Positions 11,467 to 23,985 of a stretch of 64,000 bases of DNA are shown one piece after another. Below the pieces are notes generated by a model that did not search any database, had not been told where the DNA came from, and saw nothing but the letters and a program-made list of their open reading frames with translations. Numbering within the stretch: the first letter of the stretch is position 1; each line of letters starts with the position of its first letter. Source of the DNA: Metellina segmentata (lineage: Eukaryota > Arthropoda > Arachnida > Araneae > Tetragnathidae); the NCBI GenBank assembly GCA_947359465.1, contig OX375875.1, positions 55,299,583-55,363,582 of the forward strand, read 5' to 3'. The translations under genes were made by a program, and so were the position numbers.

Positions 11467-14385
11467 CAACTCTTTTACAATCAAATGGAAATTTTGTAAT
11501 AGGTCGTGTTTTTAATTAAATTAGAAATGCATGTATTACATTAATACAATACATGCAATTGCTTAAGAATTTACTACCTTCGGTTTTAAGTTGGTATCAT
11601 TATTTCGAGGAATTATTACTTGTAATGTTCGAGAGATAGTCAGTATACCATAAACAAGTAATCATGTACCATACCTACTATTGTTTAAAAGTTCTGTGAA
11701 TCATTATCATCCTGTCCTGATACATGCATAAAGTATCTCAAAACTCAAATTATGAGTATCGCACTGTACTAAGCTAAACATTTGTGCGACGTAATATCAA
11801 ACACATAAAAAATTCAGGAATGTTAATTAGAATTTAGAAGAATGCAAACAAAATGCCATTAAGAATTCTAATTAAAACAAGATTAGTCGTTTGTAGGATC
11901 AGCGTAGTGATGGGTTAGCTGTAGTTTATGGTACAAGAATTCCGCTTAGGGAAAGTCACAAAGGTAAAATTATAGCATTATAGTTGCGGGGATTATTTCG
12001 AGAAGTTTGACGATTATATCATTACAAATCAATTCCAATTTTTAAAATCAACACATTTGGTTCCTGAATTTGAGTACTCCCTCACGGAATAAAAATATGT
12101 ATTCCAATACTCAACGCTCAACTTGCATAAGTGCATAGTTTTGTTTATTGTCTCTATAATGTACCCACAATTACTGTATTTCTTTATCGGTAATGACACA
12201 ATTGCTGAGATCTAAACAAGTCACTTTGCTCTCTAACGTACGAAAACATCCCAAATTTCCCTTTAAACCTTGAACCAAGTGATCCTTCTATATGGAACAC
12301 CTGCTCTGTATACATTAGTTTTTGTAGTTTGAGATACAAGCATTTGTTATTTACATACCCATCTGTTCAATTAATAATAATTAAATAATACACATAAATT
12401 TATAAGACGGACTACAAATATTCTTTTTTAAGCAGGAATGATTTAGTAGTATGTAAAAATATAAATTTCCATCCTGAAGCTGCCTGATACCAAAATGTAT
12501 TAAATAAATGTATTAATTTTGCTATAAAATCTGATCTATCTGCATATTTCCTTCATGAAGTTTGTTAGATTATCGGCTTGCAAGTGAAACGATAGAAGTA
12601 CAAAAATATGGTACTGAGAAACCTAGGATATTTCTTTTTCTAAATATGTTTCTCAATAATAAATCTAAACTTCGTGAAAAGATAAATAACTTAGCGAACT
12701 TCACCGGTCGAATAATAACCCAGTTAAAAAAAGTCAAGCTGATATCTTGAAAGTGTTGACTCAATTTGTTTCGTTATGAGTCTCAGTGATCTACAGAAAT
12801 AAACATTTTCGATTACACCACAGGTATTATCTTACAAGAAATACTTACCAAGTGCCACATCTGGTTTGAAAAATTGTTTATGCTTGTCAAAACAACTAAT
12901 TCCCATGGGATCGCTGCAATACATAATATTTGCTACAGAAATTCGCTATTTTACATCGAAATTTGCAGTTGAGAGGATCACGAAGGATTAGGACTGATAT
13001 TTCTTTCTACCTTTAGAGGAGGTAGAGGTATGATATGGGATTGACCGTAATGTCTAATTATAAGATGGCAGAAGGGAATTTCGTCCGCTGTTCCTAACAC
13101 TTCGACCCAATAACCCACTAAGTCACATCTCCCTCCAGGATCGTTCCCGAGATTGCGCTGGGTTTACACTTGCACTTAGTCACAAAGTATAGGGGAGGTC
13201 GAAAGGTATGTCTCCAGCTTAAAATAAACCTATGTATCAATAATTTTTCCTACAAAATGATTAACATTACATAAATTTGTGATTGCTTTGTGGGATCTAA
13301 TGAAAGGAACTCAAGAATCTGGCATATTTTTTTGTATACTTTAGAATATTTTTAAAGCACTCATTAAATACAGGAATGTATTCAGGGTAAAAGCCCACGG
13401 AGTTCGTAATTTAAAAAAGCCTTCAAAAATACCTTCTGACGCTAGTTATTCCAGCCGCAGAAGGCAAGCTAGAGAACCTCACATAAGTCAGATATATTTC
13501 TGAATACGTCAACAGTGCTAAAGAAGTCAAAGAATAATCTTAAGCACACTGCTTGTTTAACACTTCGGCATTTAAAGAACCCACAACTCAGGTACAGCCC
13601 TGTGTCTCATCATTTCTCTACAAGTAGAAGTAAGGACTGATCATAATGCCCCTATGACCATCTTAGTCATCGTAGTTATATACTGTTGTGACTCCTTGGG
13701 AGTAGTTCTCAAACACATAAGCCATAGTTTCCCAAAGAGGGCGTTACGGATTCCCATGAAAGGAGTCTTGAACTCCAAGGCTGGACCCAGAGGAAATAGG
13801 AGGGGTTGAGAGTGGGAAATGGGAACTCGAAGATAGAAAAAATTGTCACCGAAAACTATTTTAAGTAAATACTTATCAACTTGAACATACAGGCACTATC
13901 ATTACATTGATAGATTAACATTGATTATTTAAACTATAAAGAGGAATAAACTTCAAAATGGTGACTGTAGAGATTTAAGGAGGATGCTGACGAAACGATA
14001 GCGTAGTACCAGCATCATCGTTATCACTATATTATTTTTAATTTTACTGATTTGACTGTTTATTGATTACCAATAATAGTGAGCAATCTAATGTATTTAT
14101 GTGCAATTTATTTTAACCAAACTAGTTTGTTTGAAATTCTAAAATTACACACTAAGCTACATAATTTTTTGGTGAAATTCAGATATTATTGACACAGCTA
14201 CACTTGCAATTAAATTTTAGTTAAGACAAAATTTCTTGGATGGGAAATAATTGTTTATGAAAAGGGGGCGTTGTGCTCCAAAAGTTTTGGAAACTAAGAT
14301 ACTAGCAATTTTTCAAATCAGACGCGGTGATCATCCTTTACCAAAAGAGAAAAATTCAAAACAGCGAGTTATGACAACTGCTCAC
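11467..14385. other. AT-rich stretch without recognised genes
   Basis: No element or exon is recognised. If the minus-strand exons at 14386-14721 and 9166-9321 belong to one gene, this is intron. An imperfect hairpin built on GCATGTATT and AATACATGC lies at about 11527-11555. Confidence 0.4.
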
Positions 14386-14721
14386 CCGAACTCGGTTCAC
14401 CAGGGTATTGAACCGTGATCGGAATTGGTTGCTGTCATTCACCGATTGCTGCTCGATCCTCACGATCTCAGAGCAAACGCTTTGACTCCGGGTAGAAGGG
14501 TGCGATAAAGGCGTGGCGGGTGATATGCCATTTTCTAATATCTGCATCTGGTGACTGACATCCGACTTCTCTGCCATCGTCAGCGATGGTGGCCTTCCTT
14601 GGCTGAAGTACCAGTGGCATGGCTTCGAGTTTTCTCCAGGGCTGCTATGTGACTCATGACTGAGCCACAGGTCACTTGATCACTGGTTTGTTGCAAAACA
14701 AATCACGGCTTTGTTATCATC
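14386..14721 (-). CDS. Candidate 5' exon of a host gene: leader plus first 64 codons
   Basis: On the minus strand a strong acceptor (TCTCTTCTTTTCCAG) ends at 14722, and a strong donor (TTCGG then GTGAGC) starts the next intron at 14385. Inside, ATG at 14577 has a good context (ACGATGG) and begins MAEKSDVSHQMQILENG, continuing through STRSQSVCSEIVRIEQQS to NQFRSRFNTLVNRVR. The frame reaches the donor exactly in phase 0. Upstream the same frame is open for about 40 codons to a TGA, so this may be the first coding exon with a spliced leader. GC content is clearly above the flanks. The sequence is serine- and glutamine-rich and looks like a cytoplasmic N-terminus; no domain is recognised. The exon at 9166-9321 is a phase-compatible candidate successor. 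Confidence 0.5.
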
Positions 14722-16547
14722 CTGGAAAAGAAGAGAATCTCCTTAAAGTGATTTAGTTTCATCAAATAATAATTACATGCGATTTAAATGAACTCTCATA
14801 AGTTTGACATGAAATTACGGAACTGATAAGCATGAGCAGATAAAAAGTTTTATTTTATCATGCATGCGCATTTTTTTTAATGTTGTCTTTGGTTCTTGTT
14901 TTTAATCCCCTTGATCAAGGGATAACTTAAACCAAGTCCAACAGACACTTTTATCCGAGTCACACAGCGTTCATCCAGTATCTGCCCCTTATAAACAGCA
15001 ACACAATTCAAAAAATGGGAGGTAGTTGACGAGGTTGCAGAGCATGGACAAGTTTATAATTTCTTAATTTCTCGCATAAAAGTCTTGTAAGATCATTCTG
15101 TTGCAATCTTGAACCTTCAAAATACAACGACAGTCCAGGCCGTTTTTAAGCGGATACCAAGAATGTAGGAGGAACAGATTATGTTTTGTGATTTGTTTTA
15201 TTTGTACGAGAAGAGTAAACTGGGTTGATCAAAAGATCAATTATGACAAGATAATAATATTTTAAAAAAATTACCAACATCAACTCAAGGTGCTACGCTT
15301 TGAATAAATTAAATGGTATCTAAAGCTTACTTGTTAGTATCTCTAAGGGTACCGATTTGAGTTTCTTTTTGTGTTTTCACAAGTCTACCACTGAAGTAAC
15401 CTTTAAGTTCGTTTACGGATACATTTATTGGGTAACCCAATTAAACTATTAATGTGCGAAACAATTACAACACAGCCAAATTTTTATTGCATATAGGTGT
15501 ACAGTTCTCAAATATAAGTTTTGTTATGACTGCGTTGAATAGATTCTATAAGACCTAAGCATTTTTATATATTATGTGTCTTCTCTTATTTTAAATTTTA
15601 AAATACCACCTTAGTAAGGTACGTAATAAAAAAAAATATTTTTTTTAAACTCCAGACCTTAATTTGTAATTAATATGGTTCAAATCTAATTTGTACGAAT
15701 CGAATTCGTTCAAATTAGAAATGTAACCGTAAATAAGTGATGAGATGAAAGATGATTAATGATAAAACACATTTCCGGAAGACGTTTCTTTCGAAGTGTG
15801 GCAAACAAAGCAGTTACCCTTTCATCATATCATGATTCTCGTTAATGCTGGAAAGAGTATATACTGTGTAAAGCAGCATCAATATCGATTACATTACCGA
15901 CAGACAATCGATACTGCCATCGTTTATGAGACTGGTACCTGCGCTCTTGTAAAACACCTGTTAAAGAATAAACAAAATAAAGTCAACCTTTGATATAATT
16001 TGTGGTTAACAGCAGGAAGATTATGGGTCACGGCATTACAAGTTCAGAGTAACCCAGAAAGAACTTCCAGCTCTGTTAAATATTTTATCGGAAATGCTGG
16101 TAGTGGAACTTTATTCTAACACGCCACTGCGCCGTGTTTGATAAAATAATCGTCTTCGATGCATAAACATGACTCAGAGATAATGGCTTATTTTTGTAAT
16201 TCAGTTCATAAAACTCGTTTTGATTGCTTATATTTAAGAGGTCTAATGGAGAATGTACTACTTTATTCGGGGGGGGGGGGGAGCTTGGCTCACAATATAT
16301 CAAACTAGAACTCCATATATCGTCATGTTAAATGATAAAAAAATGCCTTTTGGCATTTAATATGCAGATAAAAGTATTGCATGCAATATATTATATTGAT
16401 GTTTTCACAAAAAAAACATAATGAAGAATAATCACATTTAGAAGCTAACGTAGTGAGCAGGTATGAATTAGATTGTTATTTAGTTGTTGACGTAATGCGA
16501 GAGTATGAAAAAGAAATATTCCTGTTCATAGTATTAAATTGGTAATT
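14722..16547. other. AT-rich stretch without recognised genes
   Basis: Nothing beyond short chance frames is seen. A run of eleven G lies near 16270-16280. If the exon at 14386-14721 is real, its upstream intron lies here. Confidence 0.4.
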
Positions 16548-16705
16548 TTTAATTAACGTCATACTAGAGCAACACATCGATCTATTGACGACGGTCCGGG
16601 ATCAATCCCCTAAGGAAAAGATCCAATGACAACACGTAATTAGAAACCACGGTCAGATGACGAGGCAACACTTGAGCTGGCACTCCACTCTCCAAACTTC
16701 ATAGT
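16548..16705 (-). repeat. SINE copy, 5'-truncated
   Basis: TTAACGTCATACTAGAGCAA, TTGACGACGGTCCGGGATCA and CCACGGTCAGATGACGAGG match the SINE 3' half in reverse orientation. The tRNA head and the first part of the body are missing, as expected of incomplete reverse transcription. Confidence 0.85.
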
Positions 16706-18079
16706 ATTTTAAAAACTTTTATGAAAATATATACTACCAGTTTCCAGGATTCAAGAACCACCACCGTTTCCTTGATGACGGTGCAACTGAACAAAAAACA
16801 TTAAAAATCTCAACTTGAAAATTTATTTTAAACGAAGCAACGATACTCAGTCAAAAATTATAATTACGAGAATTTAATGCAACTAAAGGAGAAGAATAAA
16901 TCAACACGACCAAATTTTTCAGATTACTTTCTTCAAAAATGTTTCAAAATCTTTTTCGAAACTATATTTAAGGAGGTGGAGATTTTTTTTTATAAAATAT
17001 TAAACTTGAATTAGTATGAGTCTAGCTGTACAGAGACCGTTTTCTGTATTTAAATCGATAAATGTAGTATTTTCTAAAAATGACGGATATGTCCATAAAA
17101 TACGCTTGCTAGTTCTGTTTTCAAACTAAACTGTAAGAGCATGCAAATGCACTTTTTTAAAAATCTAAATTCGTTAATAAAAAAGAAAGGGACGAATAGA
17201 GTGAACTTTCATGAATCCGAATGGTCTTGATATCATTCTAAGGGCAGTTTGGTTTTTTCAATGTTATCCGTTATTTCTTAATGATAAAATCGCAGACCAT
17301 GAAGGCCACGAAACAGTAACATTCATGTTTCTGTTTTGTTATGCAACACGACTGATTTAAGGAAGTAGACATTTTGTAGACGACATTTTATGATGTGGAA
17401 ATAATAGACGAAGATTTACGAATTCAGTCACTTAATCCAGAAAAGAGGGCTTATAAGGTCTTTCCGAAATCTAGTTTGTATAAAAACACATTGTTTGCAA
17501 GCATGTATTATAGTGGGTATATTGATATGCAATCAATGTTTTCATTGCTTAACGAAAATTGTAATTACATAAATTTAACTTCAAAGATAAAATTGTAAAA
17601 TATTTGTTTATATGTGAAAGCAGTTGATCTTTGAACACGATGATGTGATTTAGAAATAACCGAAATGGCATTCTTACATCACTTCATAATCCGATTTACA
17701 TGTATTATATTTTACATGATTGTATGGTCGCGATATATCCTGTAATATACACCTTTCAGATTTTTTCTTCTTGCCATATATATATTATAACATAATGTTG
17801 TTATTTTGCTTTTTATTGGTGTCTGGGGAATATATGAGCAATTTTTTCAGCCTAATGCTGCTCATATGTAGAAAACATCATTTTATGTTGTCTGGGTCAG
17901 GCTCCTCCCTGATGACGCCCTGATCCACCAACATTTCTACATTTTTTACAATTTTTTTACCACTTTTGCTGTAATTTTTTTTTAATTTCCTGGGTTCTTG
18001 AAATTGTATTCTTCTCGGGTTGTTATCAGTTCCAAATTAATATTTTCATTTATTTGGATTAAATTGACTGACAGTTAAT
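16706..18079. other. AT-rich stretch; one small inverted repeat
   Basis: No gene or known element is recognised. An inverted repeat ATATGAGCA / TGCTCATAT lies at 17832-17840 and 17859-17867. A short GC-rich patch at 17890-17930 has no assigned role. Confidence 0.4.
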
Positions 18080-18091
18080 TTTTACTTAAGA

Positions 18092-18424
18092 TAATGGTAA
18101 TGGTAATTTTAGTTAACGTCGCACTAGAGCAACACAACGGGCTATTGACGACGGTCCGGGATCAATCCTTTCAGGGAAATATCCAAGGACAACACCTCGT
18201 AATTTTGAACCACGGTCAGATGACGAAGCAGCACCTGAGCTGGAACCCCACTCTCCAAACTTCCACACCAACCCAACGTGAGGACTTTCGGCCACGACAG
18301 ATTTAAGGTGCACCAGCCGCCTCTTTACCATACGCTTACAAACATCCATGCCCGGACCCGGATTCGAACCCGGAACCTTCCAATCTAGAGTCTAACACCT
18401 TAACCACTATACCGGTTGGTCGGC
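18092..18424 (-). repeat. tRNA-derived SINE, full length, with target-site duplication
   Basis: Read on the minus strand, the copy begins GCCGACCAACCGG with an A-box-like TATAGTGGTTAAGGTG and a consensus B box GGTTCGAATCC (18360-18370): an internal RNA polymerase III promoter. The body follows, and the copy ends with CGTTGTGTTGCTCTAGTGCG and a short TTACCATTACCAT tail. It is flanked by TTTTACTTAAGA (18080-18091) and TTTTACTTTAGA (18425-18436), 11 of 12 bases matching, a hallmark of target-primed insertion. The 70-78 codon frames on both strands inside it are shadows. Confidence 0.92.
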
Positions 18425-18436
18425 TTTTACTTTAGA

Positions 18437-20061
18437 GGAGAGGCAGCTCTAATCCTACCTTTCAATAAACGAGGCAGTTGATTGAAAAATATTGCTTTAG
18501 GTTTCCAAATCTTCCGTTTGAAAAAAGACAGAAACGATCAAAACTTAAAATAAGTATTCTTAAAAAACCAGGTTTCCTTCAACTTTTTTTACAAAATATT
18601 ACTTTTATATAAAAATACTAATTTTTTTTAATATTTTTTTGGAAAGAAATTACTTTATTCTAATGTAAATCATTCTATCGAAAACTTTTAAAACTAAAAA
18701 TTTATTTAATTACGCTTCCAGTAATTTGTCATCAACATGAGACGGTATTGTTAAAAAACAGTAAAAAGGAAATTTTCTCAAAAAAATAATAATAATTTAC
18801 CTAACATTAAAATGACATTGAATCTTCAAATTTCAGACTTATGTAAAAGGTTTAAGTTTTGCTTTTAACTTATGGATTTATATTCCTGAGAAGTCATCAC
18901 CTCATAAAATACAAAATTACCTCGCCTCGTTTTTAAAATCAACAGATTCATAGGTTTATTAAATTGTCAACCTACTTGTATGTACAATCGATTTTTCTTG
19001 AAATTTTTTTTATTACTTCAACGAAATAGCTGCTGTCAAAATAATTAAAAGAAAAGTCAATTTAAAAAAAAACCTGTAAAATAGACATACTTCTTTTCAT
19101 AAACTAATTGAAGTAATTCAAAAAATCTTGTTAATAGCCATTAATGTAACTTGTGTGTTATAAGTTTTTTTAATTATATGTGCTTGTATTTCATGGAGTA
19201 CTTGGAAGTAAAACACTAAATTAAAATCCCCACATTATATACTTAACTGTAATTTAGAAGATGTTGGAATGATACGTGGAATCTAAGTGTTAAAATTTTG
19301 TACATAGATTTATTTGAATCCTCTAAATAATTTCTGTTTTCATCCTCCATGCTCCTAGTTCCTACCATGTTACTATATTGCTTGCTGATTATGTTACTCT
19401 TTACATAAACTGAATACAAATCATTTTTCGTTCGGTTATACTTGCTGTATTTTACAGAGTGAGCAATACTTTTCTTATACTTAACATGTTCTTAAAGTAT
19501 GCATGTTTTTACCATGAAACCAAAAACGTATATATTCGAAAACAACTTCCGAGACAAAAGCAACGTTTTTTGACTCAATAAAAAAGGTTAACTTTTGATG
19601 AACTGTCATAACCGCTCAAACCTTTATTTTTACATTTTCAAGAAAATACAAAGTAATGATGTACTTTTAAAAAAAACTGCAAGATATGACTGTAAAGAAT
19701 CGATAAATGTGTTCGGGTAATCTTTATGAAGAATCGAGTTCACATCCCTTCAGCCTTTGTTTTGTAGAAATTCTTTTTAAGCTCTCGTGACCAGTCGACA
19801 GCAAAACTCAATCCCATCGATTTAAGCAATAAAAAGGTAATGACAAGCAAGAACAAATGTTATAACTCTCCAGTTGAATCATTATATATGATGTCTTTGA
19901 TCGTCCACTTAAAAGTTACGAATTACATTAAATGTGCCATCCATTTCTAAGAAATTTTATACACACTATTGCTATCTTTAAACGTACACAATACTCGTGA
20001 ATGAACCTTTAAAGTAGTTGGTAAATGCAATTGAAAGGAATATTTCAAGTAAAAAAGGAAA
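18437..20061. other. AT-rich stretch without recognised genes
   Basis: No transposon remnant, RNA gene or exon is recognised. Poly-A and poly-T runs are frequent. Confidence 0.4.
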
Positions 20062-21470
20062 TACACTCTATAACAAAAAAATCGACGCACCAAGAAGGAG
20101 TTGTCCAATGGAGACAAAAAATGGTGGATAGGAAAATTATGTACAGAATAGAAAATCATTACAATTTCAGAACGATTGAATGATTTATTTCAGAGTTACA
20201 GTAACGATCTAAATAAGGCGTTGACCCGCCTCTAGCCTGGATGCAAGCTGCCACACGGCGTGGCATAGACCGATAGAGCTCCCGGATGGTCTCCTGCGGT
20301 ATTTCTTGCCAAATTTGCTCCAATTGTCGGACTACGTCATCAACATTCCCTACCGGATGCATTCGCCTTCCCATCATATCCCAGACATGCTCGATGGGAA
20401 AAAGATCTGGTGATCTGGCTGGCCAAGGATGTGTTTGACAAGCTTGAAGACAGTTCATAGCAACACGTGCCGTATGTGGTCTGGCATTGTCTTTCTGAAA
20501 AATAAGCCCAGCGTACTGCGAAAGGAACGGTAGCAAAACAGGTCTCAGAATTTCGTCAACGTACCGCTGTGCAGTAAGTGTACCTCTAATGACGACCAAA
20601 GGGGTCCGGCTATCAAGGGAAATGGCACCCCAGACCATAGCTCATTGTTGAGGGCCCGTGTGGCGTGCAATAGTGAAAGCAGGATCGGCACGCTGCCCTG
20701 GGGGTCGCCAGACGCGTCTTCGATGATCGTCAGGGCACATTTGGAAGCGGGATTCGTCGCTAAAGACTATACGTCCCCAGTCAGCATCATTCCAGCCTGA
20801 TCGAGCCAAGCGCCACTGTAATCTGGCTCGACAGTGTGCAGGCGTGAGTGGCAGGTTTCGTAACGGTCGGTACGAGCTTAGATTTCGCTCTCTCAGCCGT
20901 CTGTGAATGGTCATGGTGGACACTTGTGTGTGGGTCGCACGACTGATGGTTAATAGCGATGAATCAGGCGCCGTGACAGCTGATCTGACAATCACTCTGT
21001 CCTCGCGATCTGTTGTGGCCCTACGTCGACCGCTACCATCATGACGCTGAAATCTGCCATTGTCCACCCACTCTTGCCAGCATCTTCTAATAGCCGCAAC
21101 GCTTCGACTCACATGACGAGCGATTCTCCGATTTGACCAACCTGCCTCTTTCAATCCAATGATACGACCTCTTTCAAACTCTGAAAGTTGCTCGTAATGA
21201 GCTCGAATCCTGCGGCGAAGAATTTTTTCAGTCGTTGAAAGGTATCCTAAATCGCAATGCAGCAGAAATTTTTAAGAACAGTTCAAGAACAACTCCTTAT
21301 ATACATCTGCTGGATGCGCAGTTCCGATGCGCTGGAGATCGCACTATTCATTCATTGGACACCAAATTTTAATCATTTGCATATTTAGTCCAAACGGTTT
21401 TGCATACGAAATTTTAAAGCAATCGGATGATTCCTTCTTGATGCGTCGATTTTTTTTGTTATCGAATGTA
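20062..21470 (-). mobile_element. Tc1-like DNA transposon, full length, inactive (copy 1)
   Basis: A cut-and-paste transposon bounded by inverted repeats: CACTCTATAACAAAAAAATC at the left and its complement, ending TTTGTTATCGAATG, at the right. The first 39 bases or so match and similarity weakens beyond. Both ends carry the TA target duplication (20062-20063, 21469-21470). It closely resembles copy 2 at 31652-33048 in length and sequence. The right repeat carries base changes (TCGAATG for TAGAGTG) that may impair transposase binding. The transposase is described separately. Confidence 0.95.
20159..21223 (-). pseudogene. Tc1 transposase with lost start, one nonsense codon and lost stop
   Basis: The reading frame is continuous with copy 2 except at three points. 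The initiator ATG is ATT (21221-21223). A glycine codon is TGA at 20642-20644, equivalent to residue 194 of copy 2. The normal TGA stop is TTA, extending the frame by about 17 residues to 20159. The helix-turn-helix N-terminus, the basic GSGRRRATTDRED linker, and the catalytic D (FSDESRF), D (QKDNARPH) and E (FPIEHVWD) are all present. It keeps a QETIREL segment that copy 2 has partly lost. With so few breaks it is a fairly recent loss of function. Confidence 0.93.
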
Positions 21471-21966
21471 TTTATCAATTTTTTGCGTTTTAGAATTATT
21501 TTTAAAAGGATGCTATGTAAACGTTGACCCCATAATATCAAACACTGATTTAACACTTATTTCAAAACAAATAATTTAATTTTAACCATTTTGAGCTGTG
21601 ATCTACCCGGCATGGCAAGAACTTTGAAGATCACTATTAATTTAAAACAAATTGCTGACTTACAAGTAATACACACTACGTCAAGAAACACGCTTCTTAG
21701 AAAACGAAAGAGGGAAAATCTACTCATTATATTAAACTTCATTAATGTGCTTTATAAGAAGAAATCTAACCTTTATGCAAAGTTGAAATAATTTAATGGA
21801 TCACCAGTCCAAATATTACAACATTCTGGGTTCTAAAAGCTAAATAAATTCATGTCTTGAAATTTTTGACTAGGTTTTAAACGAAAGGAAGTGTTGAAAT
21901 GATTAAAAGTATTTACAAAGTAACAAATCAATAATTTAATTTTTATAAAACTTTAAATTTATAAGC
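21471..21966. other. AT-rich stretch without recognised genes
   Basis: Only short overlapping frames on both strands are present. Nothing is recognised. Confidence 0.4.
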
Positions 21967-22798
21967 TCTTATATTATAGGAGGAAGTGTTTGTCGGTCTG
22001 TTTTTTCGCGACTGACGATTCTATCCTGAAGATTCTATGGCACTTACAGCAATGAGATTTGGCACACAGGTAGTTCAAATTTTTTGCAATTTTTGGGTCG
22101 CGGCGAATTTTAAAATTTATTCTAGAAGATTTTAAAACGAATTTAATAGTTTTATTCCCCATCGGTTTTTTAACGCGTTTCTTCCGGAGGAAAGAAGAAA
22201 CATCCGAATCTGGACTTTTCAACCTACGTAGCCTTGCCTTCAGCCTTTGGGAGCATGCCAAGTTTTTTCAATCGCGGGGAACTCGGAGAAAATTATTTTG
22301 TTCGTTTCCGCTTTGATTTTGTGCTGAGGAATGATTTTCTAGCCAGACGATAAATCTCTTAACTGGACACACTTAGTTATTTTTCCTATCTCCTACACCG
22401 TTAAAGATAGAATAAAAATTTCAACGGATTTGAAATTTGCGGAAAATTTCACTTTAGATCGATACCTAAAAATATAATTTTCTTTAAATAAATAATTTTT
22501 AAATCGAATACATCTTTTATATTTTCGCAAGAGATTGTGACGTCACGTGAAACAGATTGCATCTTCTGCCCTTCGCGTTAAAAAAATAAACATATCACAT
22601 TTCCTGTTCTATTCCATTTCAGGAAATGAGAGCAAAAAATAAAAAACATTTTGACTGGGATTGTTATTTCGTTTTCGTAAAATCGGAATCGCTAAAGATA
22701 GATTAAAATTTTCAACGGATTTGAAAACTGCGGAAAATTGTACACCAGTTTAATAACTTTCATCACGGGTAACGCCGGGCTAGTCCCGTAATGACTAG
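21967..22798 (+). mobile_element. Non-autonomous Helitron (copy B)
   Basis: The proposed 5' end TCTTATATTATAGGAGGAAG continues GTGTTTGT and resembles the 5' end of the Helitron at 24123-26559 (TCTATATAAATAAGAG, GGAGTGTTTGT). The 3' end has a short GC hairpin CGGG-CTAGT-CCCG, then TAATGA and the terminal CTAG at 22795-22798 followed by T, the standard Helitron 3' structure. No Rep or helicase coding is present. Two internal segments repeat (TTCAACGGATTTGAAA near 22421 and 22712). Helitrons move by rolling-circle replication and leave no target duplication. The 5' neighbour is C rather than the usual A, so that boundary is less certain. Confidence 0.6.
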
Positions 22799-23066
22799 TA
22801 ATAGATAAAAATACGAAATTTTTTAAAAATTATCCTTACAAACGCAGACGTAGCTAATCAAACTCATAAAAAAATACATTGAGTTTGATTAACTCATGCA
22901 AATGAAACTTTTTGTACAAATGGTTGTGATTTTACGTACCAATTTAGTTATGTTCAATCTTTTTTTTATTTCCAATGGTTGGGGTACATGAACCCGAAAA
23001 CAAAAAAGAACGTAAACAGAAGAACAACAACAAGAAACATCAAATAGTTAAAAAGGTAGCGGAAGG

Positions 23067-23640
23067 CTATCGCCCTAAGGGTCTTCTAGCTTCCCAGTAC
23101 CTCGAAGTATCAATTTCTCCATGGAAAGCTCCACACACACGCAGATTATGTTTGTCCATAGGCTCGTTTTTGTCACACAGAAGGCAGCCAGCTTGATTAA
23201 GAACGACAATACGACACAAATACGCAGCAAGGCAATCATGCCCGATAAATAGGCGAAAAGCAGCCACTGCCTCCCGTCTTGGTCTATCAGGAACACCCAA
23301 ACAGCAGTCTTCCATATTTAGTTTCTATTTTACATAGGAGTTCATCATGGTACGTCGACTGCATATATTGTTTAATAAATAGTTTGGCTGTGAGGAAAGA
23401 GGTTTCTCGTTTTATACAGCGTAGAATTGCACCCTTTGGTCAAGAAAATCTGCCTGATCGTTACAATATAAATTGCAATGGCCAGGGATCCATTGTAAAA
23501 CAACACGTTTATGCCGAGACCTCAAGAAAATAAACAGCTCTTGACATTTAAAAACCTCATTTGTTAGTGAAGCCTGAATGGAGCTGATGGACTGAATGGC
23601 AGCCTGGGAGTCTTGACAGTAATACTACAAGTATAAACAG
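23067..23640 (-). pseudogene. LINE remnant: RNase H domain and cysteine-rich C-terminus
   Basis: Reading leftward, the translation gives YCQDSQAAIQSI (RNase H catalytic D in DSQAAI), KRVVLQWIPGHCN (typical of the RNase H end), then, after stops and frameshifts, PRREAVAAFRLFIGHDCLA, YLCRIVV and a CLLCDKNEPMDKHNLRVCG zinc-knuckle-like motif ending YWEARR. This is the C-terminus of an arthropod non-LTR retrotransposon polyprotein. The reverse transcriptase upstream is absent. It differs from the LINE tail at 7634-8150, so two LINE lineages are present. The plus-strand and other-frame ORFs here are shadows. Confidence 0.85.
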
Positions 23641-23924
23641 ACAGTATAAACATTCTTCATCTAGTTGTTCTTCTTTCTAAAGTTCAATCTTAAAAAGTCT
23701 GTTTCACACTAATTTAAATGTAGTGAACATAAATGTGTGTGTGTGTGTGACGAATGGAAACAATGAAACAACTTAGTTTTAAGTTCCCAAGGAACTTTTT
23801 TCTCTCTTCACGGTTGAATAAACCGTTCTTTATTTCCCTTTTTCGAATTTCTGCATGGTGACCCACTACCAAATTTTTGTTTTTAAAGCTTTTTAATTAA
23901 AATTTTTGCTGAATGTAACTATAT

Positions 23925-23985
23925 ATGTAGACTAATGACTATATATGTAGTTGTAACTATATATGAGTATGTAACTATATTTTGA
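23925..23985. repeat. Short repeat of AACTATATATG
   Basis: AACTATATATG or GACTATATATG recurs three times, followed by a degenerate AACTATATTT. It is a simple local expansion. Confidence 0.6.

Noticed and set aside
18360..18424. tRNA gene on the minus strand
   Set aside because: A and B boxes are present, but the acceptor stem does not pair properly and the sequence continues into the SINE body; the same unit recurs at 63 kb.
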